A DNA stretch of 64,000 nt from an uncultured Eubacteriales bacterium (lineage in GTDB: Bacteria; Bacillota; Clostridia; Peptostreptococcales; Anaerovoracaceae). Made by a program: the position numbers and the translations under genes. Position 1 is the stretch's first letter, and each line of letters begins with the position of its first letter. This document shows, one piece after another, positions 17,799 through 27,204 of this stretch. Where the stretch lies: positions 1 through 64,000 of the forward strand of contig CACWSO010000012.1 of the NCBI GenBank assembly GCA_902763505.1, written 5' to 3'. The notes beneath the pieces are model-generated. The model saw only the letters and a program-made list of their open reading frames with translations, made no database searches and was not told where the DNA came from.

Positions 17799-19628
17799 AT
17801 GAAAATGGATATCATCAAAACCAAAATGGGGAAGAAAGCGGTTGCCGCGCTCATGGCAGTCATGATCATGTCGGCACCAGTAACGAATGTATCATTCGCA
17901 AGCGAAGCACCTGTAGCACCGGAGAAGCCGGTAGCCACAAGCCACGTAGACAATGACAAGATCGAAGCATACAACAAGAAAGTAGATGAATACAACGAAG
18001 CTGCTAAGGCGCACAACGATTCCGTAGATAAGGAATATGAAGCGGCAGTAGCAGAGACAGAAAAGAAGAACGCAGAGATCGATCAGTACAACGCAGCCGA
18101 GCAGCAGCGTGTAAAAGACGCTGAAGAAAGAAACGTCAAGGCGCAGCAGGCTGCAGATGAAGAAAACAAGAAGATCGCTGAAGAGAACGCGAACGAAGCG
18201 GCTCGTGTGAAAGAGCACAACGACAACGAAGATGCAAAGGCAAAGGCATCAGCTGAGGCAAGAAAGGCAGCTGAAGACTACAACGAAGAAGCAAAGGCTC
18301 ATAACGAGGCAGTTGCAAAGTACGCTGCAGACAAAGTAAAGTATGATGAAGATTATGCCAAGTATCAGAAAGATCTGGAAATGGAGAAGAAGATCCTGGC
18401 AGCAGGCTACGCTTCAGTACAGCAGTACAACGACAGAATCAACAAGGCTTACAACGATCCGGCAAGAGCGTCCGTTGAGAAGAACGCTTCCGCAAAGAAA
18501 GTAAGCGCAAAAGACACCTACTCAGTCGAAGAGGCAGCTGTGAAGTCAGGTGAAAAAGTAAAAGTCCACATCGCACATATTTTCGAGGGAACAGATATCA
18601 GCTACGTTGAGGATTTCGAGATCGACAGAAACGACGTGATCACCATCAACTCCATTGCAGCTCTCGGCCACGCCACTCAGCCTGGATATGCATCCCTCTA
18701 CTACAACACAGATGAAGCACATTCGATGGGATACTGGGTACCGTGGGATGAACTCCAGTACAATGCTAGATACGTAGATTCAACCTGGAACTGCGGCACG
18801 TCATACAAGATCTCCTATAAAGACGGAAAGAACCACGCAGGCGACGAAGAAGTGATCTCCATGGTTTACAACTATACATGGATCGCTCAGAGGGTTTACA
18901 AGACATACGATGTTCCTGTAGCACCAACAGCACCGGAAAATCCGGGTGAAGCGAGAGAACTGGTAGAAGTTCCTGAACTGTACACTCCTGATTATAAAAC
19001 ATATGAAGAAAAGCAGTTTGTAAAAGCCGAACTGGAAAAGATCATCGAAGCAGATCTTTTGGAAAACGTTGCAAACCCTGTAAAGAAAGCCTACATCTCA
19101 CTGATCGACCACATGACAGTATTCGACATTCCTGAGGCATCAGAAGTTGCAAAGGCAATCAAGAACGAAGCGCCGGCAGCAAACGTTGCAATCGCTAACG
19201 ACGCAACGCCTCTGGCAGCAGCAAACGCAGAAGAAGTTTCAGATAACGCAGTACCAATGACGATCATGGACAGCGAAACTCCACAGGCACCAGCAGGAGC
19301 ATGGGCACTGATCAACCTCCTCAGCGCTCTGGCAACAGCTCTTCTCTCACTGATCATGATGATCGGATTCTTCAGAGCAAGACGTGAAGAAAATGAAGAG
19401 ACAGGAGAACTGGAAGAAAGAAACCGCAAGGGAGTCCGCAGACTCGCGAGCGTAATCCCGGCAATCGGAGCTATCGCAGCATTCCTTCTTACAGAAAACA
19501 TGGCGAATCCGATGATTCTCACAGACAGATGGACAGTAATGATGCTCATCATCCTGGCAATCCAGACTGGCGTAGCCCTTCTGGTAGCAAAGAAAGACAA
19601 CAATGAAGAAGAACTCGAAAGAGCATAA
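17799..19628 (+). CDS. Secreted coiled-coil surface protein with three C-terminal membrane helices
   Basis: This 609-residue protein starts with a signal peptide (about 1-36, cut near SFA-SEA). It continues with an Ala/Glu/Lys/Asn-rich coiled coil (about 45-215) reminiscent of the alanine-rich stalk of streptococcal antigen I/II, then a folded central region (about 220-400) rich in Tyr and Trp. The C-terminus carries a helix (about 502-525), a charged loop starting RARREENEE, and two more helices (about 549-566 and 581-598). There is no LPXTG motif, so this triple-helix end probably anchors it in the membrane. The exact function is unknown; adhesion or surface scaffolding is an inference. Two tandem promoter copies precede it. 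Confidence 0.8.
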   Translation: MKMDIIKTKMGKKAVAALMAVMIMSAPVTNVSFASEAPVAPEKPVATSHVDNDKIEAYNKKVDEYNEAAKAHNDSVDKEYEAAVAETEKKNAEIDQYNAAEQQRVKDAEERNVKAQQAADEENKKIAEENANEAARVKEHNDNEDAKAKASAEARKAAEDYNEEAKAHNEAVAKYAADKVKYDEDYAKYQKDLEMEKKILAAGYASVQQYNDRINKAYNDPARASVEKNASAKKVSAKDTYSVEEAAVKSGEKVKVHIAHIFEGTDISYVEDFEIDRNDVITINSIAALGHATQPGYASLYYNTDEAHSMGYWVPWDELQYNARYVDSTWNCGTSYKISYKDGKNHAGDEEVISMVYNYTWIAQRVYKTYDVPVAPTAPENPGEARELVEVPELYTPDYKTYEEKQFVKAELEKIIEADLLENVANPVKKAYISLIDHMTVFDIPEASEVAKAIKNEAPAANVAIANDATPLAAANAEEVSDNAVPMTIMDSETPQAPAGAWALINLLSALATALLSLIMMIGFFRARREENEETGELEERNRKGVRRLASVIPAIGAIAAFLLTENMANPMILTDRWTVMMLIILAIQTGVALLVAKKDNNEEELERA

Positions 19629-19683
19629 CTCCCTTAACTAATCCTTTCAGCAAAATATCCGCTGCTGCAAAAGCAGCAAACAC

Positions 19684-19717
19684 GAAAACAGGATCGGCAA
19701 TCGCCGATCCTGTTTTC
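19684..19717. terminator. Terminator of the surface-protein gene
   Basis: A perfect 15-bp stem (19684-19698 with 19703-19717) closes a 4-base loop and ends in TTTTC. Confidence 0.85.
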
Positions 19718-19737
19718 ATTCATTCCCATTCCATATG

Positions 19738-19781
19738 ATTGTTAACTAACAATTGCCTGCGACTTCGATTGTGCTTATAAT
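19738..19781 (+). promoter_or_regulatory. Promoter and operator-like palindrome of the ABC exporter operon
   Basis: A -35 TTGCCT (19753-19758) and -10 TATAAT (19776-19781) are 17 bp apart. The inverted repeat ATTGTTAACTAACAAT (19738-19753) overlaps the first base of the -35, a position suited to repression by a MarR- or TetR-like protein. Confidence 0.5.
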
Positions 19782-19814
19782 AATATGTTGTGATGAAAAA
19801 CACAGATTGAAACT

Positions 19815-21575
19815 ATGAAAACCGTCTTTCGCTATTACAAAAAGTATATACCATTCATGTTCATCGTGCTGATTGCCCTCTTCGGGCAAGTCTGGTGCGA
19901 ATTGTCCCTGCCGAACTATATGTCGGACATCATCAATAACGGCATCGTAGCAGGGGATATGAACCATATCAAGAGTGTCGGAACAATTATGATTCTGGTT
20001 GCTGCGCTGGCGGCAGTCTGTTCTATTACCGGCAGTCTTTTTGCGACTCTGACCGCGGCGAAGAGCGCACAGCGAATCAGAGGAGACATCTTCCGCAAAG
20101 TTACATCTTTCAGTTCTGCGGAGCTAGAGAAGTTCTCTACAGCATCTCTGATTACAAGATCCACAAACGACGTGCAGATGGTACAGCAGGCCACAACGAT
20201 GGCGCTGCGCATGATGCTGTTCGCGCCGCTGATGGGAATCGGTGCAGTGATTATGGCGCTTCGCACCAGCGTTTCCCTCTCTTGGACAATAGCCCTCGCG
20301 CTCATATGCGTATTCGGTCTGATGCTGTTCTCTTTCGCGGCAGTATTCCCGAAGTTCAAGGTCATGCAGGAGAAACTTGACAGAGTGAACCTGATTATGA
20401 AAGAACGACTGTCAGGGACGCTGGTTGTCAGAGCGTTCAGAACGGAGGCCAAGGAAGAGGGCCGCTTCGATGATGCGAATATCGATCTGACTAAGCTGTA
20501 TATATTCGTCAATAAGTGCCTGGCATTCCTACTTCCGACGATGACATTCATTATGAGCGGCGTAGGACTGCTGATTATATGGGCAGGCGCCCATCTCATC
20601 GAGGCGGATAAGCTCATGATCGGCGATATGCTGGCTTATCTCCAGTATGCGATGCATGTTATCATGTCGTTCATGTTCGTCACCATGATATTCATCATGC
20701 TTCCGAGAGCTGCGGTTTCTATGAAGAGAATCGGACAGGTTCTCGACACGAAGCTCTCCATTATGGATCCGGCAGAGGCAAAGGCAATCGAGCCAGGTTC
20801 TGAATACACGGTTGAGTTCAGAAACGTTTCCTTCAGCTACCCGGACTCGGAAGAGAAGGTGCTGGATGATGTAAGCTTTACGGCGCGGCCAGGGCAGACA
20901 ACCGCGATCATCGGAGGGACAGGAAGCGGCAAGTCGACGCTGATCAACCTCATTCCAAGATTCTATGACGCAACAGAAGGACAGGTCCTTCTGGGCGGCA
21001 CGGATGTTAGGAATTTGAAACAGACAGAACTGCGCAGTCACATCGGTCTCGTTCCGCAGAAAGGGATACTCTTCAGCGGTACGATTGAGAGCAATCTTCG
21101 TTACGGCAATGAAAATGCATCAGAAGAGGATCTCATCAAGGCAGCGGAAATTGCGCAGGCCATGGAGTTTATCAGCGAAAAGCAGGATGGACTGAAAGAA
21201 GAAATCGCACAGGGAGGCACAAATGTATCCGGCGGACAGCAGCAGAGACTCTGCATCGCGAGAGCGCTTGTCAAAGATCCGGACGTGCTCGTCTTTGACG
21301 ACAGTTTCAGCGCCCTGGATTTCAGTACAGATAAAGCACTGCGAAAAGCTCTCAAAGAGGAGATCAGTGGACGTACCTACATCATCGTAGCGCAGCGAAT
21401 CAATACGATCATCGACGCGGAACAGATCGTCGTTTTGGACAATGGCCGCGTGGTGGGACTGGGAACTCATGAAGAGCTTCTCAAGTCCTGTGAAATATAC
21501 AAGGAAATCGCCCTTTCACAGCTGAACGAAGAAGAACTCAGCAAGGTTGCGACGTCCGGAAAGGAGGTGCACTGA
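19815..21575 (+). CDS. ABC exporter half-transporter with degenerate ATPase site
   Basis: This 586-residue protein has six transmembrane helices (about 15-300) and a nucleotide-binding domain. Walker A is GGTGSGKST and the signature is VSGGQQQ. Walker B reads VFDDSFSALD, with Asp where the catalytic Glu normally sits, and the H-loop reads VAQRINT with Gln instead of His. These changes mark the non-hydrolysing half of heterodimeric exporters such as BmrCD or LmrCD. The partner gene follows with a one-base overlap. No clear ribosome binding site precedes the ATG. Confidence 0.92.
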   Translation: MKTVFRYYKKYIPFMFIVLIALFGQVWCELSLPNYMSDIINNGIVAGDMNHIKSVGTIMILVAALAAVCSITGSLFATLTAAKSAQRIRGDIFRKVTSFSSAELEKFSTASLITRSTNDVQMVQQATTMALRMMLFAPLMGIGAVIMALRTSVSLSWTIALALICVFGLMLFSFAAVFPKFKVMQEKLDRVNLIMKERLSGTLVVRAFRTEAKEEGRFDDANIDLTKLYIFVNKCLAFLLPTMTFIMSGVGLLIIWAGAHLIEADKLMIGDMLAYLQYAMHVIMSFMFVTMIFIMLPRAAVSMKRIGQVLDTKLSIMDPAEAKAIEPGSEYTVEFRNVSFSYPDSEEKVLDDVSFTARPGQTTAIIGGTGSGKSTLINLIPRFYDATEGQVLLGGTDVRNLKQTELRSHIGLVPQKGILFSGTIESNLRYGNENASEEDLIKAAEIAQAMEFISEKQDGLKEEIAQGGTNVSGGQQQRLCIARALVKDPDVLVFDDSFSALDFSTDKALRKALKEEISGRTYIIVAQRINTIIDAEQIVVLDNGRVVGLGTHEELLKSCEIYKEIALSQLNEEELSKVATSGKEVH

Positions 21576-23548
21576 TGGCAGATATCAGTGAAGAGAGAAA
21601 GAACCCTCCTAAGCAGCACGGACCAGGGGGCCGTGCTGCCAGAATGATGCCGGGCGAAAAGGCGAGAGATTTTAAGGGCACGATCACGACATTGTTCGGC
21701 TATCTGCGGCCATATAAGTGGCAGCTCGTGATTGTTGCGGCAGCTTCGCTGCTCAGCACCGTCTTTGCCATCGTGTCACCGACTGTCCTTGGAGCAGCAA
21801 CGGATAAAGTTGTTAAGGGCGTCATGGGCGATGGAGTGGACTACCACGGTCTTTTGATGATCATCATCATACTGCTTGCCATGTACCTTATGAGCTGGCT
21901 CTTTGGAGCGATCCAAAGCTGGATTATGGCGATCGTATCCCAAAAGATCATATACACCCTCAGGGAGAAGATGTCCCGCAAACTCGACAGATTACCGCTC
22001 AAGTACTTTGACCGGGTTTCCTATGGGGACGTGCAGAGCCGCATGGTCAACGATATTGAAACGATCAATCAGACGCTGACGGCAAGCATCACCCAGATGA
22101 TTACGGCAATCATAACGCTGATTGGAATCCTGATTATGATGCTGCGCATCAGCGTAGTGATGACGCTCGCGGCAATGATCGTCATTCCGGCCTCCATGAT
22201 CGTAATCAAACTCGTGGTCAGCAGATCCCAGGGGCACTTCAAAAATCAGCAGAAGTATCTGGGCAAAGTCAACGGCCATGTGGAGGAGATGTTCTCCGGC
22301 CACGACATTGTAAAAGCATTCAACAGGGAAGAGCGTTCGGAAGCGGAGTTCAATGAGTACAATGACAAGCTCTATGAGTCCGCCTGGAAGTCACAATTCC
22401 TGTCGGGTCTGATGATGCCGCTGACGATGCTCATCGGTAACATGGCGTATGTCATGGTCTGCTTCCTCGGAGGATATCTGGCCTTGAACGGTAAGGTTTC
22501 CATCGGACAGATTCAGGCTTTCATACAGTATGTCAGATCCTTTAACCAACCGGTACAGCAGGTGGCGAACATCGCCAACCAGCTCCAGTCCACGGCGGCA
22601 GCTGCAGAGAGAATCTTCGAACTTCTGGATGAGGAAGAGGAGAGGGATGCGTATGGAACAGACGAATATCCGGATCCAATCGAAGCACGCATGGCGCCAG
22701 ACGCCAAGCCGCTCCGCGGTGATGAGAGCCTTTGGAGCATCGCTCTCAGGTATGTGAAAGAAACTGTGAAGGAAGCTGTGAGAAGGGATTCTCTCAAATA
22801 TGATTTCACAGAGGACGTAGACGGCGATGTTGCCTTTGAACATATCAAGTTCGGATATGTGCCGGGAGAGCCGATCATCAAGGACTTCTCTTTCGAAGCC
22901 AGAGCGGGACAGCGCGTTGCCATCGTAGGGCCTACAGGTGCCGGCAAGACGACGCTGGTCAAACTGCTGATGAGATACTATGAACTGGATGGCGGGCGGA
23001 TTCTCGTGGATGGAGTGGATATTAGAGGAATGAGCCGGCATGAACTGAGGAGCAAGTTCGGAATGGTTCTTCAGGATACATGGCTCTCCAGCAATTCCAT
23101 CCGGGAAAACATCAGATACGGCAGGACGGATGCGACAGACGAAGAAGTTGAACGGGCAGCCAAGGCGGCTCATGTGGATCACTTCATCAGGACTCTGCCG
23201 GGCGGATATGATATGGAAATCAATGAAGAAGCATCAAACATCTCCGCCGGACAGAAGCAGCTCCTTACGATTGCGCGGGCAATTCTCGCGGATGCGCCGA
23301 TACTCATATTGGACGAGGCGACGAGTTCCGTCGATACGCGTACGGAGAGAATCATCCAGAAGGCCATGGCAAACCTGATGGAGAACAGAACCAGCTTCAT
23401 CATCGCCCACAGATTATCCACCATAAAAGACGCCGACCACATCCTTGTGCTCGACCATGGAGATATCGTGGAGCAGGGAAGCCACGAAGAGCTTCTTGCG
23501 CGCGGTGGCTTCTATGCGAATCTGTACAATAGCCAGTTTGCAAACTGA
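21575..23548 (+). CDS. ABC exporter half-transporter with intact ATPase site
   Basis: This 657-residue partner has an N-terminal cytoplasmic tail, six helices and a nucleotide-binding domain with canonical motifs: Walker A GPTGAGKTT, signature ISAGQKQ, Walker B ILDEATSSVD and H-loop AHRLST. About 50 extra residues (ERDAYGTDEYPD onward) lie between the membrane and ATPase domains, longer than in most homologues. It starts on the TGATG junction with the previous gene, behind a strong AAGGAGG site. Together they should form a drug or lipid exporter with one active ATP site. Confidence 0.93.
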   Translation: MADISEERKNPPKQHGPGGRAARMMPGEKARDFKGTITTLFGYLRPYKWQLVIVAAASLLSTVFAIVSPTVLGAATDKVVKGVMGDGVDYHGLLMIIIILLAMYLMSWLFGAIQSWIMAIVSQKIIYTLREKMSRKLDRLPLKYFDRVSYGDVQSRMVNDIETINQTLTASITQMITAIITLIGILIMMLRISVVMTLAAMIVIPASMIVIKLVVSRSQGHFKNQQKYLGKVNGHVEEMFSGHDIVKAFNREERSEAEFNEYNDKLYESAWKSQFLSGLMMPLTMLIGNMAYVMVCFLGGYLALNGKVSIGQIQAFIQYVRSFNQPVQQVANIANQLQSTAAAAERIFELLDEEEERDAYGTDEYPDPIEARMAPDAKPLRGDESLWSIALRYVKETVKEAVRRDSLKYDFTEDVDGDVAFEHIKFGYVPGEPIIKDFSFEARAGQRVAIVGPTGAGKTTLVKLLMRYYELDGGRILVDGVDIRGMSRHELRSKFGMVLQDTWLSSNSIRENIRYGRTDATDEEVERAAKAAHVDHFIRTLPGGYDMEINEEASNISAGQKQLLTIARAILADAPILILDEATSSVDTRTERIIQKAMANLMENRTSFIIAHRLSTIKDADHILVLDHGDIVEQGSHEELLARGGFYANLYNSQFAN

Positions 23549-23647
23549 TAAAAAAATATGTATGGCCTGCGTATTATTCCCATATGTTTGTGGTATAATA
23601 GGCGGGATGAAATAAGAGAATAATAAACCTTATGAAAGGGATAAAAG

Positions 23648-24502
23648 ATGAATAATAATAAAACACCTGCAAGTACAGTTATCTTCTACATCATCGGCAT
23701 CATACTGCTGATCGTTTCCGCGTTCATGCTTGTCACAGCAATCACTTACACGAAAACATATCTGCAGTCTTACGATGCGTCATTTTCCGACATGTGGTCT
23801 AACTCGATCCAGTACATCATAACGCAGTTCGTTCCTTACTTCGGTATGGGTATCATCTGTCTGGGACTGGGCAGAGCCATCAAAGGATCTGCAGCTGCAA
23901 AGGCAGCAGCGCCTATAGCAGAGACAAATGCAGCAGAGGCACAGCCGAAGGAAGCAGCGGCATCACAGGCAGCGCAGAGCGAAGTCGATGAAAGCAAGGT
24001 TGAAGATCTGATCAGAAGAATCGACACCAACAGAGAAGTACTCAGCATCAAGATCGAAGAGAAGGAAAAGAGAGATTCCTACAGAATCAAAGAACTTGAG
24101 AAGAAGGTCGAAGACTTCCTGACTGATGTCAAATATATCAACGAACCACTGGAAGAACTGGTTTACAAGCAGGCGGCAGGCGTTGATGAAACAGAAGAAA
24201 TCCCGGCACCAGCGGAAGCTGCAGCAGAGGTCGCAGAGGTGGGCGCTGTACCGCAGATCTTCAGAATGGCGAGAAATCTGACGATGCCGCAGTGTCCTGC
24301 AGTGGAACCCGCAGCAGAAGCAGCAGAAGCTGCTGCAGAAGTTGGCGCTGTACCACAGATCTTCAGGGTAGCCAGAAACTTGACGATGCCGCAGTGTCCG
24401 GCAATAGAATCCACAGCAGAAGTTGCTGAAGCTGCCGCTGAAGTTGGCGCAGTACCGCAGATCTTCAGAGTGGCCAGAAACATGACCATGCCGTCAGTAT
24501 AA
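23648..24502 (+). CDS. Membrane protein with a 34-residue C-terminal repeat
   Basis: This 284-residue protein is not recognised. Two transmembrane helices (about 10-32 and 55-78) are followed by an Ala-rich linker, a charged predicted coiled coil (about 115-165, VEDLIRRIDTNREVL to VEDFLTDVKYI) and a C-terminus with three copies of EVGAVPQIFR[MV]ARN[LM]TMP. The repeats are 34 residues (102 bp) apart, and the third ends the protein. The arrangement suggests a membrane-tethered scaffold presenting repeated peptide ligands to a cytoplasmic partner. The ribosome binding site is AAAGGGAT. Confidence 0.75.
   Translation: MNNNKTPASTVIFYIIGIILLIVSAFMLVTAITYTKTYLQSYDASFSDMWSNSIQYIITQFVPYFGMGIICLGLGRAIKGSAAAKAAAPIAETNAAEAQPKEAAASQAAQSEVDESKVEDLIRRIDTNREVLSIKIEEKEKRDSYRIKELEKKVEDFLTDVKYINEPLEELVYKQAAGVDETEEIPAPAEAAAEVAEVGAVPQIFRMARNLTMPQCPAVEPAAEAAEAAAEVGAVPQIFRVARNLTMPQCPAIESTAEVAEAAAEVGAVPQIFRVARNMTMPSV
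24239..24502 (+). repeat. Three tandem 102-bp coding repeats
   Basis: Units start at 24239, 24341 and 24443; the last is cut short by the stop codon. The encoded core is well conserved, while the Ala/Glu linkers between cores vary. Confidence 0.85.
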
Positions 24503-24534
24503 AGACAGAACGACCGAAAACATCAGGAGACCCA

Positions 24535-24966
24535 ATGAAACGTTATAAATCATCTCGAATGATCAGAATGGAACATCTCAATCACCATGGAAACCTGTAC
24601 GCAGGACAGGGAATTGAGTGGATGATCGAGAATTCCTTCATCGTAGTAAATTGTGAGTACGGTGATCCCCAGGGACTGCTGTACAAGAACACTCATAAAT
24701 TTGATTTTTACAAGTCCGTCAATCCGGGCGACATCGTCTATTACGAAGGACTGATTGTCAGAACCGGAAGAACGAGCATTACGATCAGAGTAGGACTCTA
24801 CGATGAAAAGACAGGAGCTCTCCACGCGGAGGGATTCACCACATTTGTTTCCGTGGATCCGGAGACAGGCAGTCCTGTCCCTCACGGCATCACCCTCGAT
24901 GAGCCAGCGGATGAAGAGGAAATCAAATGGAGAGAAGAGGCGGACAGCTTCTTTAGAAAGAAATAG
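24535..24966 (+). CDS. Hotdog-fold acyl-CoA thioesterase
   Basis: This 143-residue protein resembles YciA/BFIT-type acyl-CoA hydrolases. The segment HLNHHGNLYAGQGIEWM matches the helix that carries the catalytic acidic residue and the substrate-binding turn of this family. The later part (SVNPGDIVYYEGLIVRTGRTSITI) forms the central sheet. The substrate chain length cannot be told. It lies 32 bases after the repeat protein with an AGGAGA ribosome binding site, and a terminator follows. Confidence 0.85.
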   Translation: MKRYKSSRMIRMEHLNHHGNLYAGQGIEWMIENSFIVVNCEYGDPQGLLYKNTHKFDFYKSVNPGDIVYYEGLIVRTGRTSITIRVGLYDEKTGALHAEGFTTFVSVDPETGSPVPHGITLDEPADEEEIKWREEADSFFRKK

Positions 24967-24970
24967 AAAC

Positions 24971-25001
24971 AAAAGGCCGGAATTTCATATTCCGGCTTTT
25001 T
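24971..25001 (+). terminator. Terminator after the thioesterase gene
   Basis: An 8-bp stem GCCGGAAT/ATTCCGGC (24976-24983 with 24989-24996) is flanked by AAAA and TTTTT. Confidence 0.8.
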
Positions 25002-25063
25002 ATGAGGAGCCTGTTATGGTATAATATTCGATTGAGAATAGCCCTCAAAAGAAGGAGAAATGA

Positions 25064-26125
25064 ATGTTCGACAAGCTTGATTTTATAACTGAAAAATACG
25101 ATGAACTCTCACAGAAAGTTTCAGATCCCGATGTGATAAACAACCAGCCTGTATGGCAGAAGTACATCAAGGAAATGGGCGAGATTGAGCCGATCGTCAA
25201 GAAATACAAGGAATACAAAAAAGCGAAAGAGGATCTCGCAGAAGCGAAGGAAATGCTCGAAGACGGCGATGAGGAAATGAGAGAACTCGCCAAGATGGAG
25301 ATCGGCGATCTCGAAGAGGCAATCACATCTGCGGAAGACGAGCTGAAGATATTGCTTTTGCCGAAGGACCCGAATGATGAGAAGAACGTTATTCTGGAAA
25401 TCAGAGCCGGCACCGGCGGCGAAGAAGCGGCGCTCTTTGGAGCAGACCTTCTCAGAATGTACACCCGCTACGCCGAGCGCAACCGCTGGAAGACGGAGCT
25501 CATGGATATCAGCGAAACCGGAATGGGCGGTGTCAAGGAAGCGGTCATGCTCATAAAGGGCAAGGGCGCTTATTCAAGACTCAAGTTCGAGAGTGGAGCG
25601 CACAGAGTGCAGCGCGTTCCGGAGACGGAATCCAGCGGCAGAGTCCATACATCAGCAGCAACGGTGGCTGTGCTTCCTGAAGTCGATGACGTTGAGATCG
25701 ACTTGGATCCAAATGATGTAAGAGTTGATGTGTATCGCGCATCCGGCAATGGCGGCCAGTGCGTCAATACGACAGACTCCGCAGTCAGACTGACCCATGA
25801 GCCGACAGGTCTTGTTGTCACGTGTCAGGATGAGAAATCACAGATCAAGAATAAGGACAAGGCGTTCAAGGTTCTCAAGGCAAGACTCTATGATCTGGAA
25901 ATGCAGAAACAGCAGGATGAGATTGCAGGACAGAGAAAGAGCCAGGTCGGAACAGGCGACAGAAGTGAGAGAATCAGAACATACAACTTCCCGCAGGGAA
26001 GAGTATCCGATCACAGAATCGGACTGACACTTTACAAACTGGAGACATTCCTCGACGGCGATCTCGATGAAATCATAGACGGTCTCATCACGGATGACCA
26101 GGCAAGAAAGATGGCGGATTTCTAG
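25064..26125 (+). CDS. prfA: Peptide chain release factor 1
   Basis: This 353-residue factor ends translation at UAA and UAG. The catalytic GGQ lies in [16 protein letters not shown] (about 230-232), and the [23 protein letters not shown] segment upstream is characteristic of class I release factors. The length matches RF1. A tsaC/sua5 homologue follows by 17 bases; the methyltransferase gene prmC, which often sits between them, is absent here. It has an AAGGAG ribosome binding site. Confidence 0.97.
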   Translation: MFDKLDFITEKYDELSQKVSDPDVINNQPVWQKYIKEMGEIEPIVKKYKEYKKAKEDLAEAKEMLEDGDEEMRELAKMEIGDLEEAITSAEDELKILLLPKDPNDEKNVILEIRAGTGGEEAALFGADLLRMYTRYAERNRWKTELMDISETGMGGVKEAVMLIKGKGAYSRLKFESGAHRVQRVPETESSGRVHTSAATVAVLPEVDDVEIDLDPNDVRVDVYRASGNGGQCVNTTDSAVRLTHEPTGLVVTCQDEKSQIKNKDKAFKVLKARLYDLEMQKQQDEIAGQRKSQVGTGDRSERIRTYNFPQGRVSDHRIGLTLYKLETFLDGDLDEIIDGLITDDQARKMADF

Positions 26126-26142
26126 GAAACGGCAAATAACTT

Positions 26143-27186
26143 ATGAGTGAAAAGAAAAATACACTGATATTAGAACCCACAAAAGAGAATATAGAGAAGG
26201 CAGCGAAGATCATACGCAAAGGCGGGTTGGTCGCGTTTCCGACAGAGACGGTTTATGGCCTCGGCGCGGACGCCATGAATGCAGATGCAGTAGGCAGAAT
26301 CTACGAAGCCAAGGGTAGACCGAGCGACAATCCGATGATTGTTCATATTTCCAGAGCGAGCGACATTGGACAGCTGACGCCGATGCTTTCACCGCAGATT
26401 GTGGAGATCATCGACAACTTCTGGCCGGGGCCTTTGACCATCGTCGTTAAGAAGAAGCCGGACGTTCCAGACAGAACGACAGGCGGGCTGGACACCGTGG
26501 CCGTCAGACTGCCGGACAGCGAAGTGGCGAGAGATCTCATCAGCGCATCCTGTTGTCCAATCGCAGCGCCGAGCGCAAATCTTTCCGGAGGACCAAGTCC
26601 AACGAGAGCCCAGGATGTCATCGATGATATGAATGGCAGAATAGATGCCATCATCACAGGGGAGGACTGCCGAGTCGGAATAGAATCCACAGTGCTGGAT
26701 CTTTCCGGTGAAGAGCCTGTCATACTCCGTCCGGGCATCATTACGGCGGAAGCGATTGAAGCGGCGTTGGGAAGAGAAGTCAAATACGACGAATCTCTGA
26801 AAGAAGCGGCGAAGCATGTGCAGCTTGATCCATCTCAGGGTGTGACCGAGTCGGATTTCAAACCGAAATCACCGGGCATGAAATACAAGCACTACGCCCC
26901 TAAGGCTGAGATGGTTGTCGTGGAAGGAGAGAGAGAACGGGTCAAGGAAGAAATCGCTAGACTCAAAGCACTGAACGAGAAGATCGGAAACAGTGTCGGT
27001 GTCATTCTCTTCGAGGAAAAAGCCTTCCTGGAAGCAGCCCATGATTTCTTCGCAAGGCTTAGGGATCTGGACAACGAAGGCGTGGATATGATTCTGGCAG
27101 GGGCTCTGAGCGACAGCGACGGTGTTGGCTTCGCGGTCATGAACAGAATGCTCAAGTCAGCTGGATACAATATAGTCAAAGTATAA
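26143..27186 (+). CDS. L-threonylcarbamoyladenylate synthase (TsaC/Sua5)
   Basis: This 347-residue enzyme makes threonylcarbamoyl-AMP from threonine, bicarbonate and ATP for the t6A modification of tRNAs reading ANN codons. The YrdC/TsaC domain (about 10-205) shows GGLVAFPTETVYGLGADA and KGRPSDNPMIVHI. A C-terminal Sua5 domain follows a linker with KSPGMKYKHYAPKA, so it is the long YwlC/Sua5 form. It is cotranscribed with prfA and rpiB. Confidence 0.95.
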   Translation: MSEKKNTLILEPTKENIEKAAKIIRKGGLVAFPTETVYGLGADAMNADAVGRIYEAKGRPSDNPMIVHISRASDIGQLTPMLSPQIVEIIDNFWPGPLTIVVKKKPDVPDRTTGGLDTVAVRLPDSEVARDLISASCCPIAAPSANLSGGPSPTRAQDVIDDMNGRIDAIITGEDCRVGIESTVLDLSGEEPVILRPGIITAEAIEAALGREVKYDESLKEAAKHVQLDPSQGVTESDFKPKSPGMKYKHYAPKAEMVVVEGERERVKEEIARLKALNEKIGNSVGVILFEEKAFLEAAHDFFARLRDLDNEGVDMILAGALSDSDGVGFAVMNRMLKSAGYNIVKV

Positions 27187-27204
27187 TCAGGATCGGAGGA
27201 AGAA

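Noticed and set aside
24239-24502. Possible CRISPR or other short-repeat array.
   Set aside because: The 102-bp period is in frame with a protein gene and the unit encodes a repeated peptide; there are no unique spacers.
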